Shown in pieces: positions 1 to 6,972 of a stretch of DNA of 14,357 nucleotides. The stretch covers positions 1 through 14,357 of the forward strand of contig CALRGL010000019.1 in the NCBI GenBank assembly GCA_943357275.1, written 5' to 3'. Made by a program: the position numbers and the translations under genes. The notes beneath the pieces are model-generated. The model saw only the letters and a list, made by a program, of their open reading frames with translations, made no database searches and had not been told where the DNA came from. The stretch's first letter is position 1; every line of letters starts with the position of its first letter. This DNA comes from Candidatus Uhrbacteria bacterium RIFOXYB12_FULL_58_10. Lineage in GTDB: Bacteria > Patescibacteriota > Patescibacteriia > UBA9934 > GWF2-40-263.

Positions 1-1
1 T

Positions 2-520
2 GGATATGAGTTTTGGAACTTAAAGCGAGAACCTTCAGAAGGTGAACAAAAACTCAAGATGATGTCGATTGCAAGTATTGTCGTCATTGTCCTTGGAATC
101 ACGGCTGGATTTATTTTTGTCGGATCGCCTTCCAAGGCACGAGAAATCAAACTGGATAATGAACGTGTTGGTGCCTTACAAATGGTTCAAAGTCAGGTTG
201 TGAGTTACTGGGACAAAACCCAAGCCCTCCCAAAGTCTTTATCTGATCTTAACGACCCAATCGTTGGTTTCATCGTCCCAACTGATCCAATCACAAAAAC
301 TTCTTACGAGTATACGGTGAATGGACCTCTTAGTTTTGACTTGTGCGCAACTTTCCAAAGAGAGTCTCCGGTTGGACTAGCTCAACCAAGTTATGCCTAT
401 CCAATGTACGACTCCTTTGGAAATCCAATCAATCAAGATTGGAGTCACAAAGCTGGACGTATCTGTTTTACACGAATCGTGGATCCAAAACTTCACGCCA
501 CACCAAAGTTCATTCAATAA
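2..520 (+). CDS. C-terminal part of a membrane protein, DUF5671-like (5' partial)
   Basis: The reading frame is open from base 2, upstream of the first ATG (59), so this is the 3' end of a longer gene and not a 153-aa protein starting at 59. The first ~19 visible residues are polar (GYEFWNLKREPSEGEQKLK). A transmembrane segment (about SIASIVVIVLGITAGFIFV) follows, then a soluble tail with the stretch AREIKLDNERVGALQMVQSQ, a WDK..ALP.SLSDL segment and a D-P-I...VP.DP.T...YEY segment. From memory, this tail resembles the part following the DUF5671 membrane domain in Patescibacteria proteins; that match is recalled and was not computed. Function is unknown. The tail probably lies outside the cytoplasmic membrane or forms a small beta domain. 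A hairpin terminator starts 5 nt after the stop, so it ends its own transcription unit. Confidence 0.75.
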   Translation, partial: GYEFWNLKREPSEGEQKLKMMSIASIVVIVLGITAGFIFVGSPSKAREIKLDNERVGALQMVQSQVVSYWDKTQALPKSLSDLNDPIVGFIVPTDPITKTSYEYTVNGPLSFDLCATFQRESPVGLAQPSYAYPMYDSFGNPINQDWSHKAGRICFTRIVDPKLHATPKFIQ

Positions 521-524
521 GGAT

Positions 525-551
525 ATCGCCCATCATGGGCGATTTTCTTTT
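525..551 (+). terminator. Rho-independent terminator after the membrane protein
   Basis: Stem ATCGCCC (525-531) pairs perfectly with GGGCGAT (537-543) around a 5-nt loop, followed by a T-rich run (TTTTCTTTT). It starts 5 nt after the TAA of the upstream gene and isolates it from nrdR. Confidence 0.85.
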
Positions 552-575
552 CGTGCGTTTCTCTTAGGAATCTGC

Positions 576-581
576 TACTAT
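576..581 (+). promoter_or_regulatory. Probable -10 box of nrdR (leaderless start)
   Basis: TACTAT lies between the upstream terminator and the nrdR ATG at 591. Only 9 nt separate the hexamer from the ATG, so transcription would begin about 2-3 nt before the start codon. No Shine-Dalgarno is present. I see no convincing -35 hexamer, so the call rests on the -10 and its position. Confidence 0.4.
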
Positions 582-590
582 TTCAAGGTT

Positions 591-1070
591 ATGAGATGCC
601 CCGTTTGTAATCATAAAGACACAAAAGTCGTGGATTCGCGCATTGCAACCGATGGAGCGATTGTTCGGCGTCGTCGTGAGTGTGAGAAGTGTTTGTTTCG
701 GTTTACCACAACCGAGGAAATCGAACTCTTGGACGTCACGGTTGTGAAACGTGATGGACGTCGTGAACATTATTCTCGAGACAAGATGCAGCGCGGTTTG
801 GTGCGAGCTCTTGAAAAACGAGCGTACACAGAAGCGGATTTTATCAAGCTTATTCACAAAATTGAACGTGATATTCAGAAGAAACGTTCAGGTGAACTCA
901 GAAGTTTGGAGCTTGGAGATATTGTGATGAAACATTTAAAGTCCTTTGATAAAGTTGCTTACATTCGTTTTGCTTCTGTCTATCGATCGTTTGAAGATGT
1001 GCAAACGTTTGCAAAGGAGCTGAAAAAACTTTCAGAGAAACAAGAACAGAAACGTAATACCCATCCATAA
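591..1070 (+). CDS. nrdR: Transcriptional repressor NrdR
   Basis: A 159-aa protein, the usual NrdR length. NrdR senses ATP/dATP and represses ribonucleotide reductase genes by binding NrdR boxes. The N-terminal zinc ribbon has C3-P-V-C6 and C31-E-K-C34, with the family-typical V-V-D-S-R after the first pair and R-R-R-R-E-C before the second. Residues about 46-136 form the ATP-cone (VVKRDGRREHYSRDKMQRGL, then the helices ending in YIRFASVYRSFED). The ATG at 591 is chosen because it places C3 at the family position; the frame is open further upstream to 393, but that would cross the upstream gene and its terminator. It is the first gene of a cluster with htrA (5 nt gap) and pyk. No ribonucleotide reductase gene lies in the window, so its targets are elsewhere. 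Confidence 0.96.
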   Translation: MRCPVCNHKDTKVVDSRIATDGAIVRRRRECEKCLFRFTTTEEIELLDVTVVKRDGRREHYSRDKMQRGLVRALEKRAYTEADFIKLIHKIERDIQKKRSGELRSLELGDIVMKHLKSFDKVAYIRFASVYRSFEDVQTFAKELKKLSEKQEQKRNTHP

Positions 1071-1075
1071 GATTT

Positions 1076-2284
1076 ATGGAAGAATTGAATACGCATCGTG
1101 TGCAATTTGTGTTGGTCGTTGCAACCGCTTCGCTTGTCGGCGCACTGGTTGGGTCTGTCACAACAGGTTTTTTGTTTTCCAGCGATCAATCTGCCGTCAC
1201 AGCAAAGCTGATTGCTGATCGAGAGGTAGATCCACACGTTGTGCAACTCATCGAAGAAGAAAGTGCAACCATCTCTGTGGTGAACGATGTTGCACCTTCG
1301 GTTGTGAGCGTTGTGGTGAAACAACCAAGATCAGAACTCATGCGTTCAACAGCAAGTCCAGCTTACGTTCAATTTTTTCATTCGGGAGATTCGCTCACGC
1401 AAGAAGAAGCTCAAGAGTTGGTTGAAGTTTCCAGTGGAACGGGATTTTTTGTTTCAACAGATGGGCTTATTCTGACCAATAGTCACGTTGTCGATGATCC
1501 GTCTGCAACGTTTTTCGTTGTTGATAATAACGGAAAAGAATATTCAGCGAAGTTTATTGATGCAGATCCGTTTCAAGATATCGCGATTTTAGACGTAGAA
1601 GGAACAGGGTTTCATGCAGCAACGCTTGGAGATTCTCAGAACGTTCGTATTGGTCAAACGGTGATTGCGATTGGAAACACACTTAGTGAATTTCGTAATA
1701 CCGTGACCAAAGGAGTTGTTTCTGGGATGGATCGTCGTGTGACAGCCTCAACAAATAACAGCGCTGAAGTGATCGAAAAAGCAATTCAAACAGATGCAGC
1801 GATCAATCCAGGGAATTCCGGAGGACCACTGATTAACTTGTTTGGAGAAGTGATTGGAGTCAATACGGCAGTGAGTTCGCAAGGGGAATCGATTGGGTTT
1901 GCCATTCCAATCGATCAAGCAAAACGAGCGATCAGTGACGTGATTGCAAGTGGTCGCATTATTCGTCCCTGGCTGGGTGTCCGCTATGTTCTTGTAGAGC
2001 CCGAATCCGCGATCGAGTCGTCCATTTCTTATGATCTTGGAGCCTTGATTGCTTCCGGAAATCAGCCGGGTCAAGTGGCGGTTTTTGCAGATAGTCCTGC
2101 ACAGCGCGCTGGGCTCAAAGAAGGCGATGTCATTATTTCTATCAATAATAAAAACCTTTCACATGCTTCAGCTTTGTCTGAACGCATTTCCGAATTTCAC
2201 CCTGGGGATGTAATCAAGATTACGTATTTGCGTAGTGGGGTGATAGAAGAAACGAATTTAACGCTTATGGAATATCAACGATAG
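1076..2284 (+). CDS. HtrA/Deg-family trypsin-like serine protease with PDZ domain
   Basis: A 402-aa protein with an N-terminal membrane anchor (about residues 9-33, VQFVLVVATASLVGALVG...), so the protease sits outside the cytoplasmic membrane and probably degrades or refolds damaged envelope proteins. The chymotrypsin-fold domain spans about 75-290 and carries the full triad: H137 in LTNSHVV, D168 in FQDIAILDV, and S248 in NPGNSGGPLIN. A single PDZ domain follows (about 315-400: VAVFADSPAQRAGLKEGDVI). One PDZ and a TM anchor fit the DegS/HtrA-like bacterial layout. The gene starts 5 nt after the nrdR stop and ends 2 nt before pyk, with no visible SD, so it is probably translated from the shared mRNA by coupling. 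Confidence 0.93.
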   Translation: MEELNTHRVQFVLVVATASLVGALVGSVTTGFLFSSDQSAVTAKLIADREVDPHVVQLIEEESATISVVNDVAPSVVSVVVKQPRSELMRSTASPAYVQFFHSGDSLTQEEAQELVEVSSGTGFFVSTDGLILTNSHVVDDPSATFFVVDNNGKEYSAKFIDADPFQDIAILDVEGTGFHAATLGDSQNVRIGQTVIAIGNTLSEFRNTVTKGVVSGMDRRVTASTNNSAEVIEKAIQTDAAINPGNSGGPLINLFGEVIGVNTAVSSQGESIGFAIPIDQAKRAISDVIASGRIIRPWLGVRYVLVEPESAIESSISYDLGALIASGNQPGQVAVFADSPAQRAGLKEGDVIISINNKNLSHASALSERISEFHPGDVIKITYLRSGVIEETNLTLMEYQR

Positions 2285-2286
2285 TT

Positions 2287-3687
2287 ATGAAACAAACGAA
2301 GATCATTTGTACGATCGGTCCAGCTTCAAATACTCCAGCCGTTTTGACACAGCTTATGCGTGCAGGTATGGACGTGGCCCGACTCAATTTTTCCCACGGG
2401 TCTTATGTGAGACATCGTGAAGCTTATAAAACCATTCGTGCGGTTGCGCAGAAGTTAAACAAACCGTTTTCGATTATCGGAGATCTTCAAGGTCCAAAGA
2501 TCCGTGTAGGTGTGTTGCCTGAAGAAGGAATTATTCTTCGTTCAGGAGAAGCTATTCAATTTACAACAGCATCAGAGGAGTATAAAAATGAACTGATTCC
2601 CGTAACCTACAATCAACTCCACAAAGAAATAAACGTCGGAGAACGATTTTTGATTGACGACGGACTCATTGAAGCGCAGGTGACTGCAATCAGTGGAAAA
2701 ACAATCTCGGCTCATGTTATCAATGGGGGGCGTGTGACATCAAACAAAGGCATGAACTTCCCAGACTCGAAGTTGAAAGTGAGTGCCCTCACAGAAAAAG
2801 ATAAAGAAGATGTGGCTTTCATGGTTCCACTTGGAGTGGATTGGATTGTTCTTTCGTTTGTGACAAATCCAAACGATGTAAAAGCTTTGCAGGTGCTCAT
2901 TAAAAAGGCCGCAAAACCTGGCCAGGTTTTACCTCGCATTTTGGCAAAGATTGAAAAGTGCGAAGGAGTGAATCGATTTGATGAAATTTTAAGTGTGGTA
3001 GATGGAATCATGATTGGACGAGGGGATTTAGGAGTGGAAATGCCCGCAGAAGATGTGCCGATTATTCAGAAGGAAGTTATTCAAAAGTGTCGTTTGCACG
3101 GCAAGCCGGTCATTGTTGCAACACAGATGCTTGAGTCTATGAAAGATCATCCACGCCCAACGCGTGCAGAAGTGTCAGACGTAGCAAACGCGGTGTTTGA
3201 TCACACGGACGCTGTGATGCTCTCTGCAGAAACAGCAACCGGCGCGTATCCAGTAGAAGCCGTGAAGATCATGACAAAGATTATTGAGAAGGCAGAACTC
3301 TCTCCGTACGACAATATTGCTCCGTATCCATCGGTTAAAGAAGAGCCGCTCATGACCTTGTCGGAAAATATTAAATTCGAACATTTACAGGGCTCCATTG
3401 ATGCTGTTCTCGTTTCTGTGGAGCTTGCTCCTTGGTCAGAAACGATTTTTCGTTCTCATCCAGAGATTCCGTTTTTTGTCGCTTGTCCAAATAAACAACT
3501 TGCACAACAAGCTGTGCTTCGATGGGGAGCCATTCCGTTTGTGTTAGCAAAAGCAACTGAGCAAACGTTTGCAAAGCGAGCGATCGCAGAACTTAAGAAA
3601 CAAAAACAAATTAAAAAAGCCATGCGTCTCGCAGTTGTGATGGGAGGCTCGCATGGCAAAGGCTATGATTTGATTGAAGTGACCTAA
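2287..3687 (+). CDS. pyk: Pyruvate kinase
   Basis: A 466-aa protein converting phosphoenolpyruvate and ADP to pyruvate and ATP, the last step of glycolysis in the cytoplasm. All core motifs are present: ICTIGPAS at the N-terminus, R32-L-N34-F-S36-H37 (phosphate and K+ binding), DLQGPKIR (66-73), SNKGMNFP (152-159), the catalytic lysine K221 in AKIE with metal ligand E223, MIGRGDLGVE (242-251, metal ligand D247), ATQMLESM (278-285, T279), and ANAVFDHTDAVMLSAETA. The C-terminal regulatory domain (about 350-466) is somewhat short and ends without an obvious effector signature, so allostery cannot be predicted. The start lies 2 nt after the htrA stop. It is the last gene of the cluster and converges on the FN3 gene with only 4 nt between stops and no visible terminator. 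Confidence 0.96.
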   Translation: MKQTKIICTIGPASNTPAVLTQLMRAGMDVARLNFSHGSYVRHREAYKTIRAVAQKLNKPFSIIGDLQGPKIRVGVLPEEGIILRSGEAIQFTTASEEYKNELIPVTYNQLHKEINVGERFLIDDGLIEAQVTAISGKTISAHVINGGRVTSNKGMNFPDSKLKVSALTEKDKEDVAFMVPLGVDWIVLSFVTNPNDVKALQVLIKKAAKPGQVLPRILAKIEKCEGVNRFDEILSVVDGIMIGRGDLGVEMPAEDVPIIQKEVIQKCRLHGKPVIVATQMLESMKDHPRPTRAEVSDVANAVFDHTDAVMLSAETATGAYPVEAVKIMTKIIEKAELSPYDNIAPYPSVKEEPLMTLSENIKFEHLQGSIDAVLVSVELAPWSETIFRSHPEIPFFVACPNKQLAQQAVLRWGAIPFVLAKATEQTFAKRAIAELKKQKQIKKAMRLAVVMGGSHGKGYDLIEVT

Positions 3688-3691
3688 AGAG

Positions 3692-4174
3692 TTACGGATT
3701 AGGAATCACTTCTTTTGGTGTTCGAGAAGTTACTTCTTGCTCTGCTGTATACCAACTTGCACAATCTCGATCAAGACAAGCTTGGAGATTGAAAACGTAT
3801 TTTGTGTCTGGTTTGAGGCCGGTAATATCCAGACTCACTCCTTCGTGTTCTCGAGATTCTGTAAAGAGAGTGTTTGTATCCGATTCTGTTACAGTAATAA
3901 CATAGGCAATAAACGGTTCTTCTGGTGCCTTCCATTCAAGACGAAGTCCTGTAGGAGAACCAACTTCTTGTCCGTCGATCATTTGAGGTCGAAAGGGTTT
4001 CACAACCAGTTGAGCATCCCAAACACCTTTGGACGCATACAGTTCACTGTGAACACGATTCGTATAATCCGCAATGGGGCTTGGTTTGGATTTGGTTGAA
4101 TACGTTGTGTAAACAAGAAATCCAACAACAAGAATGATTCCAGCAAGAAAGGCTTGTAAAATGAATTTTTTCAT
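3692..4174 (-). CDS. Membrane-anchored fibronectin type III domain protein
   Basis: A 160-aa protein. Residues 5-24 form one transmembrane helix (ILQAFLAGIILVVGFLVYTT) after MKK, giving an N-in, C-out anchor or an uncleaved signal. A linker follows, then an FN3-like beta sandwich at about 72-153: GLRLEWKAPEEPFIAYVITV matches the B-C strands and LDITGLKPDTKYVFNLQAC the E-F strands with the typical L-K-P-x-T-x-Y. C133 and C138 could form a small disulfide, fitting an extracytoplasmic location. FN3 domains generally mediate protein or glycan contact, and no enzyme motif is visible. The start codon has no strong SD. It is convergent with pyk and divergent from the dehydrogenase-like gene. Fold is fairly sure, role unknown. 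Confidence 0.8.
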   Translation of the reverse strand: MKKFILQAFLAGIILVVGFLVYTTYSTKSKPSPIADYTNRVHSELYASKGVWDAQLVVKPFRPQMIDGQEVGSPTGLRLEWKAPEEPFIAYVITVTESDTNTLFTESREHEGVSLDITGLKPDTKYVFNLQACLDRDCASWYTAEQEVTSRTPKEVIPNP

Positions 4175-4228
4175 AGAAGTTAATCAAAAGGTAGCATAAT
4201 TGAACAGGGTAGACAAGCGACAAATAGA

Positions 4229-4257
4229 TTGACATTTTGGAAATTCACTGCTATACA
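4229..4257 (+). promoter_or_regulatory. Consensus sigma-70-type promoter of the dehydrogenase-like gene
   Basis: TTGACA (4229-4234) and TATACA (4252-4257) are separated by 17 bp, close to the consensus. Transcription is expected near 4264, giving a 5' UTR of about 20 nt that contains the SD AGGAG (4273-4277) 6 nt before ATG 4284. Confidence 0.8.
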
Positions 4258-4283
4258 CTCACCGCAACCTAGAGGAGAAAGCC

Positions 4284-5201
4284 ATGGATGCCATTGCCTA
4301 TATTCCTGGTGACGGGATTGGTCCTGAGATTATGAATGCTGCCGTGCGCGTGATCGATGTGGTTATGTGTGGTGAAATTGAATGGTTCGATGTTGCAACA
4401 ACGGACTTTCGACCACTTGTTTACGAGCAAGAAGCCGTTGGTACCATTTTGGACATTGGTGTGGCACTCAAAGGTCCGATCAGTTCGGTCGATCATTCAA
4501 CAATGCCTTGGGGGAATGATTTCTTTTGTCGGTATCTTGACGTCTCGACACAAGTTCGAGCCTGTCGCCACATCCCTGGGGTTCCTGGATCGCATCGTCT
4601 TCTTGACCTTGTGATTGTGAGTGAATTGCCTGGTGAAGAACAGACGTTTGAAAAAACGGTCCAACGTGCGATGAATCTTGCACGTCTTCGACAAGGAAAG
4701 ATCAGCTTGGTACTGCGAGATGATCTTCATTTGAAGTTTTTGCTCCCGCATTTACGTGCGTTTAACGCTTTGATTGCAGAGCAAGGACTAGATCTCAAGG
4801 TTGATCGTTGGAATCTGCGACCAGCCGTTGCACACCTGCACACCTGGCCCGGGAGTTTCGACGTCATTGTGACGGATCAGCTTTCTGGAAGTGTGTTGAG
4901 TGCTCAAGCAGGTGCTTTGATGGGAGGCTTGGGTCTTACGTCCCGTGAGTCGTCCGGAGGTGGCACCTATCTGTTTGAGACAGGGCATGGAACTGCCCCA
5001 GGTCTTACAGGTCAGGGAATTGCCAATCCGGCCGGACTCATGTTTGCTGGTGTGAAAATGCTTGAGCATCTGAACAAGAAAACAGAAGCAGAACGACTTT
5101 CACAGGCAATCATGCGAACGCTTGCAGATATACGCACTCGCGACATTGGTGGAACAGCCAATACGGAACAATTCACGCAGGCGGTTCTCGCCAAACTCTG
5201 A
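4284..5201 (+). CDS. Isocitrate/isopropylmalate dehydrogenase-fold protein with replaced catalytic residues
   Basis: A 305-aa protein, shorter than the usual ~335-420. The family fold is clear: IPGDGIGPEI at residues 7-16, LKGP (62-65), MGGLGL (213-218), the cofactor-site FETGHGTAP (231-239) with IANPAG (246-251), and RDIGGTANTEQFTQA near the end. By hand alignment to E. coli IDH/IPMDH the chemistry is gone. The catalytic Lys of VHKAN is R145 (VLRDD). The two metal-binding Asp of GDILSD are S203 and A207 (SGSVLSA). The substrate Arg of VREN is S113 (VSEL) with no Tyr following. The R of ALR aligns with C82. The middle Arg (R92) and R95 are kept. So NAD(P) or another nucleotide may still bind, but ordinary oxidative decarboxylation looks impossible. 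It could be a pseudoenzyme, a sensor or an enzyme with new chemistry. It has a strong own promoter, SD and terminator. Family certain, function not. Confidence 0.85.
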   Translation: MDAIAYIPGDGIGPEIMNAAVRVIDVVMCGEIEWFDVATTDFRPLVYEQEAVGTILDIGVALKGPISSVDHSTMPWGNDFFCRYLDVSTQVRACRHIPGVPGSHRLLDLVIVSELPGEEQTFEKTVQRAMNLARLRQGKISLVLRDDLHLKFLLPHLRAFNALIAEQGLDLKVDRWNLRPAVAHLHTWPGSFDVIVTDQLSGSVLSAQAGALMGGLGLTSRESSGGGTYLFETGHGTAPGLTGQGIANPAGLMFAGVKMLEHLNKKTEAERLSQAIMRTLADIRTRDIGGTANTEQFTQAVLAKL

Positions 5202-5227
5202 CTTCCATTTTGTGGAAGTTTTTTGTT
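5201..5227 (+). terminator. Rho-independent terminator of the dehydrogenase-like gene
   Basis: ACTTCCA (5201-5207) pairs with TGGAAGT (5213-5219) around a TTTTG loop, followed by TTTTTTG. It begins on the last base of the TGA stop. Confidence 0.85.
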
Positions 5228-5242
5228 TGAAATCTGTTTAAA

Positions 5243-5266
5243 GAAAAAACCAGCACAGGGTGCTGG
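5243..5266 (-). terminator. Rho-independent terminator of the GNAT-like gene
   Basis: On the minus strand CCAGCAC/GTGCTGG (plus 5250-5256 with 5260-5266, 3-nt loop) is followed by a T run (plus-strand A run 5244-5249). It sits 18 nt downstream of the TAA at 5284-5286, back to back with the plus-strand terminator. Confidence 0.8.
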
Positions 5267-5283
5267 ATAAGAGAGGTGGATCC

Positions 5284-5913
5284 TTAGGAGGTTTCTTTTG
5301 TAAGACGGTTCGTGGGCGGGTCGTCTGACAATGGTCTGAAAAGACGTTCGGGTCTTCCCATCCGATCCCAGGTTGGAGTCGACACACGCACACGACACAG
5401 AGAGTCCTTGGCACGGCAATGGAAGTTGTTTGTGGCTCCCGTTTTTTCGATGGGGCAAATGCAAGTTGCACGACGCACAGCCTCAGGCAATTGTCCGAAT
5501 CGGATCATTTGCATGCCATGGCGTGCGCCCGTATGAATCGCTTTTTTGTTCCCTGTGGTTCCCAGAATATTTTTTTCCGGTTGTTCCTCAAGGAGTCGAG
5601 CGTAGAGTTGATCACCGATTGGAAGATGTGTACGACCAAAGCGATATTCGGGACGAACAAAGAAGGTTCCCAGTTCGTACCACTGTTCGTCACGCTCATC
5701 GCGTCCCAAATCCCAGAGCACGATACATCCAACAACCTTGTGTAGGTCATCTGCATCAACAGCAATGAGAACACGTCCGTCCTTGGCAACAGGTTCCAAA
5801 TCTGCGCGCGTCTTTGTAAGCAGATAGGTTTCCGTCCGCGTGATGTATTCAACTTGTTCGTACCAAGTTTCATCGAATGCGAGTAGTTCCATCCCTGACA
5901 AATAGTGAATCAT
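5284..5913 (-). CDS. GNAT-like acetyltransferase with a cysteine-containing C-terminal extension
   Basis: A 209-aa protein. Residues about 45-110 look like the GNAT core: strand VLIAVDADDLHKVVGCIVLW, strand WYELGTFFVRPEYR (80-91), then RFGRTHLPIGDQLYARLLEE in the position of the acetyl-CoA pyrophosphate loop and helix, although the loop is not a clean R/Q-x-x-G-x-G/A. NILGTTGNKKAIHTGARHGM (115-134) fits the strand-helix that follows in GNATs. The tail has C151-I-C153-P, H165-C166 and C173, which could hold a zinc or be structural; this is unusual for plain GNATs. Substrate unknown. The ATG at 5913 has SD AGGAG (plus 5919-5923) 5 nt upstream. It is divergent from the aspartoacylase-like gene with a shared palindrome between them. 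The acyltransferase call is moderate and comes from fold-level reading only. Confidence 0.65.
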   Translation of the reverse strand: MIHYLSGMELLAFDETWYEQVEYITRTETYLLTKTRADLEPVAKDGRVLIAVDADDLHKVVGCIVLWDLGRDERDEQWYELGTFFVRPEYRFGRTHLPIGDQLYARLLEEQPEKNILGTTGNKKAIHTGARHGMQMIRFGQLPEAVRRATCICPIEKTGATNNFHCRAKDSLCRVRVSTPTWDRMGRPERLFRPLSDDPPTNRLTKETS

Positions 5914-5939
5914 GGATTCTCCTTTTCGAAGATCGAGTT

Positions 5940-5961
5940 TTTATCATATTTATTTGATAAA
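5940..5961. promoter_or_regulatory. Palindromic operator candidate in a divergent promoter region
   Basis: TTTATCA (5940-5946) and TGATAAA (5955-5961) form perfect 7-bp arms around an 8-bp AT spacer, 22 bp in total, a size typical of a dimeric repressor site. It overlaps the TATGAT -10 candidate of the minus-strand GNAT gene (plus 5943-5948) and the -35 of the plus-strand hydrolase gene, so one bound protein could control both. Confidence 0.5.
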
Positions 5962-5981
5962 TGCAAGTAATTTGGTATAGT
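5954..5981 (+). promoter_or_regulatory. Promoter of the aspartoacylase-family gene (leaderless)
   Basis: TTGATA (5954-5959) and TATAGT (5976-5981) with a 16-bp spacer. The -10 ends 9 nt before ATG 5991, so the transcript should start about 2-3 nt before the start codon and carry no SD. The spacing is the same as at nrdR. Confidence 0.7.
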
Positions 5982-5990
5982 TCTCCCACT

Positions 5991-6875
5991 ATGTCAATAA
6001 TCTCTGTTACAGAAGGGGTTTGGAAATGCGTCGGGCCAAAAGCGGGTCCGACGGTTTGTGTGATTGGAGGAACACATGGAAACGAACAAACGGGGATTGA
6101 AGTGGTAAAACGGTTTGCGGACATGGCGGAGCGGGGAGATCTCACGTTAACCTCGGGAGTCCTTTATTTGATCCTCGGAAATCCACGAGCTATTGAACGT
6201 GATGCGCGCGGTTCAATTGATCACCAAGATTTGAACCGTCGATTCACTGATGATGTTTTACATGTGCTTTCGGACGGAACGTATGAAGATGTGCGTGCAA
6301 AAGAACTCGCACCACTGCTTGTTGAGGCAGATATTTCTATCGATATCCACGCAACAAACAAACCGTCGGTTCCTCTGCTTGCGTGTGCGATTACGCCTCG
6401 TCACGAGCAGATCTATCGTTGGTTCACTTGTGATACTATTCTTGCTGATCCCGATTATGTTCTTGGTGGTCGTTCTTGCACCACAGATGAATTTGTTGAT
6501 CGTGCAGGTGGTGTGGGGATCTGTTACGAATCTGGTCAAGCCAGCGACCAGTCGCGTATAGACGAAACAATCATATCGATTCAAAACGTTTTGCATGATC
6601 AGCAGATGCTCTTGGATGGCGTTGTTAGTCATCCGCCATTCATTCATCGACAAGAATTTACTTTGACACAGGCCATTCTCTTAACAGAGGAAGAATTTCG
6701 TTTTGCTGAAGGAAAAGGCCACTTCTCATTTGAGCCCTTTGCAAAAGGTGACGTCCTTGGCTTTGAGGGAAATCGTCCACTGATTGCCTTGTATGATGGT
6801 GTCTTCGTGTTTCCAAAAGTCAAAGAACATTGGAAAGTTGGGTCTCCTGTATGTTATTTAGCACAACGACGTTAG
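5991..6875 (+). CDS. Succinylglutamate desuccinylase/aspartoacylase-family zinc hydrolase
   Basis: A 294-aa protein with the M14-like zinc carboxypeptidase fold of the AstE/AspA family, which cleaves N-acyl bonds of amino acids. Zinc ligands and catalytic residues are visible: G-T-H29-G-N-E32, D80-L-N82-R83 (substrate carboxylate binding), D118-I-H120-A-T (third zinc ligand), and E180 in ICYESGQ as the general base. A C-terminal beta domain (about 205-294: GKGHFSFEPFAKGDVLGF) closes the active site, as in aspartoacylases. The start at 5991 is preferred over an in-frame ATG at 5961 because the latter lies inside the promoter, between its -35 and -10. It is divergent from an acetyltransferase-like gene; an acyl-transfer/deacylation pair on one amino-acid metabolite is a possible but unproven link. 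The exact substrate cannot be told from the sequence. Confidence 0.9.
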   Translation: MSIISVTEGVWKCVGPKAGPTVCVIGGTHGNEQTGIEVVKRFADMAERGDLTLTSGVLYLILGNPRAIERDARGSIDHQDLNRRFTDDVLHVLSDGTYEDVRAKELAPLLVEADISIDIHATNKPSVPLLACAITPRHEQIYRWFTCDTILADPDYVLGGRSCTTDEFVDRAGGVGICYESGQASDQSRIDETIISIQNVLHDQQMLLDGVVSHPPFIHRQEFTLTQAILLTEEEFRFAEGKGHFSFEPFAKGDVLGFEGNRPLIALYDGVFVFPKVKEHWKVGSPVCYLAQRR

Positions 6876-6883
6876 AAGCGTCG

Positions 6884-6932
6884 TTCCTATACTAAAAACG
6901 TACCACAGATTGGTACGTTTTTAGTATAGGAA
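6884..6932. terminator. Perfect 21-bp inverted repeat, bidirectional terminator-like hairpin
   Basis: Positions 6884-6904 pair without mismatch with 6912-6932 around a 7-nt loop ACAGATT. The arm contains AAAAACG/CGTTTTT, so a T run lies inside the 3' arm in either direction. It starts 8 nt after the hydrolase stop. A second, competing hairpin AACGACG (6865-6871)/CGTCGTT (6879-6885) spans the stop codon and shares 2 nt with the long arm. A terminator is the simplest reading, but the arm is longer than usual. Confidence 0.65.
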
Positions 6933-6972
6933 TGGTCCTTCATGCAGGGATCGTTTTGCGATACAGGATCCA

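Noticed and set aside
393..590. N-terminal extension of NrdR to 393
   Set aside because: It would overlap the upstream gene and its terminator, and the zinc-ribbon Cys must lie at residues 3 and 6.
5312..5873. Long overlapping ORFs on the plus strand opposite the GNAT-like gene
   Set aside because: They have no SD, no family features and mutually overlapping frames. The minus-strand frame has an SD, a terminator and a plausible fold.
5961..5990. Earlier ATG for the aspartoacylase-family gene
   Set aside because: It lies between the -35 and -10 hexamers, and the added residues match nothing in the family.
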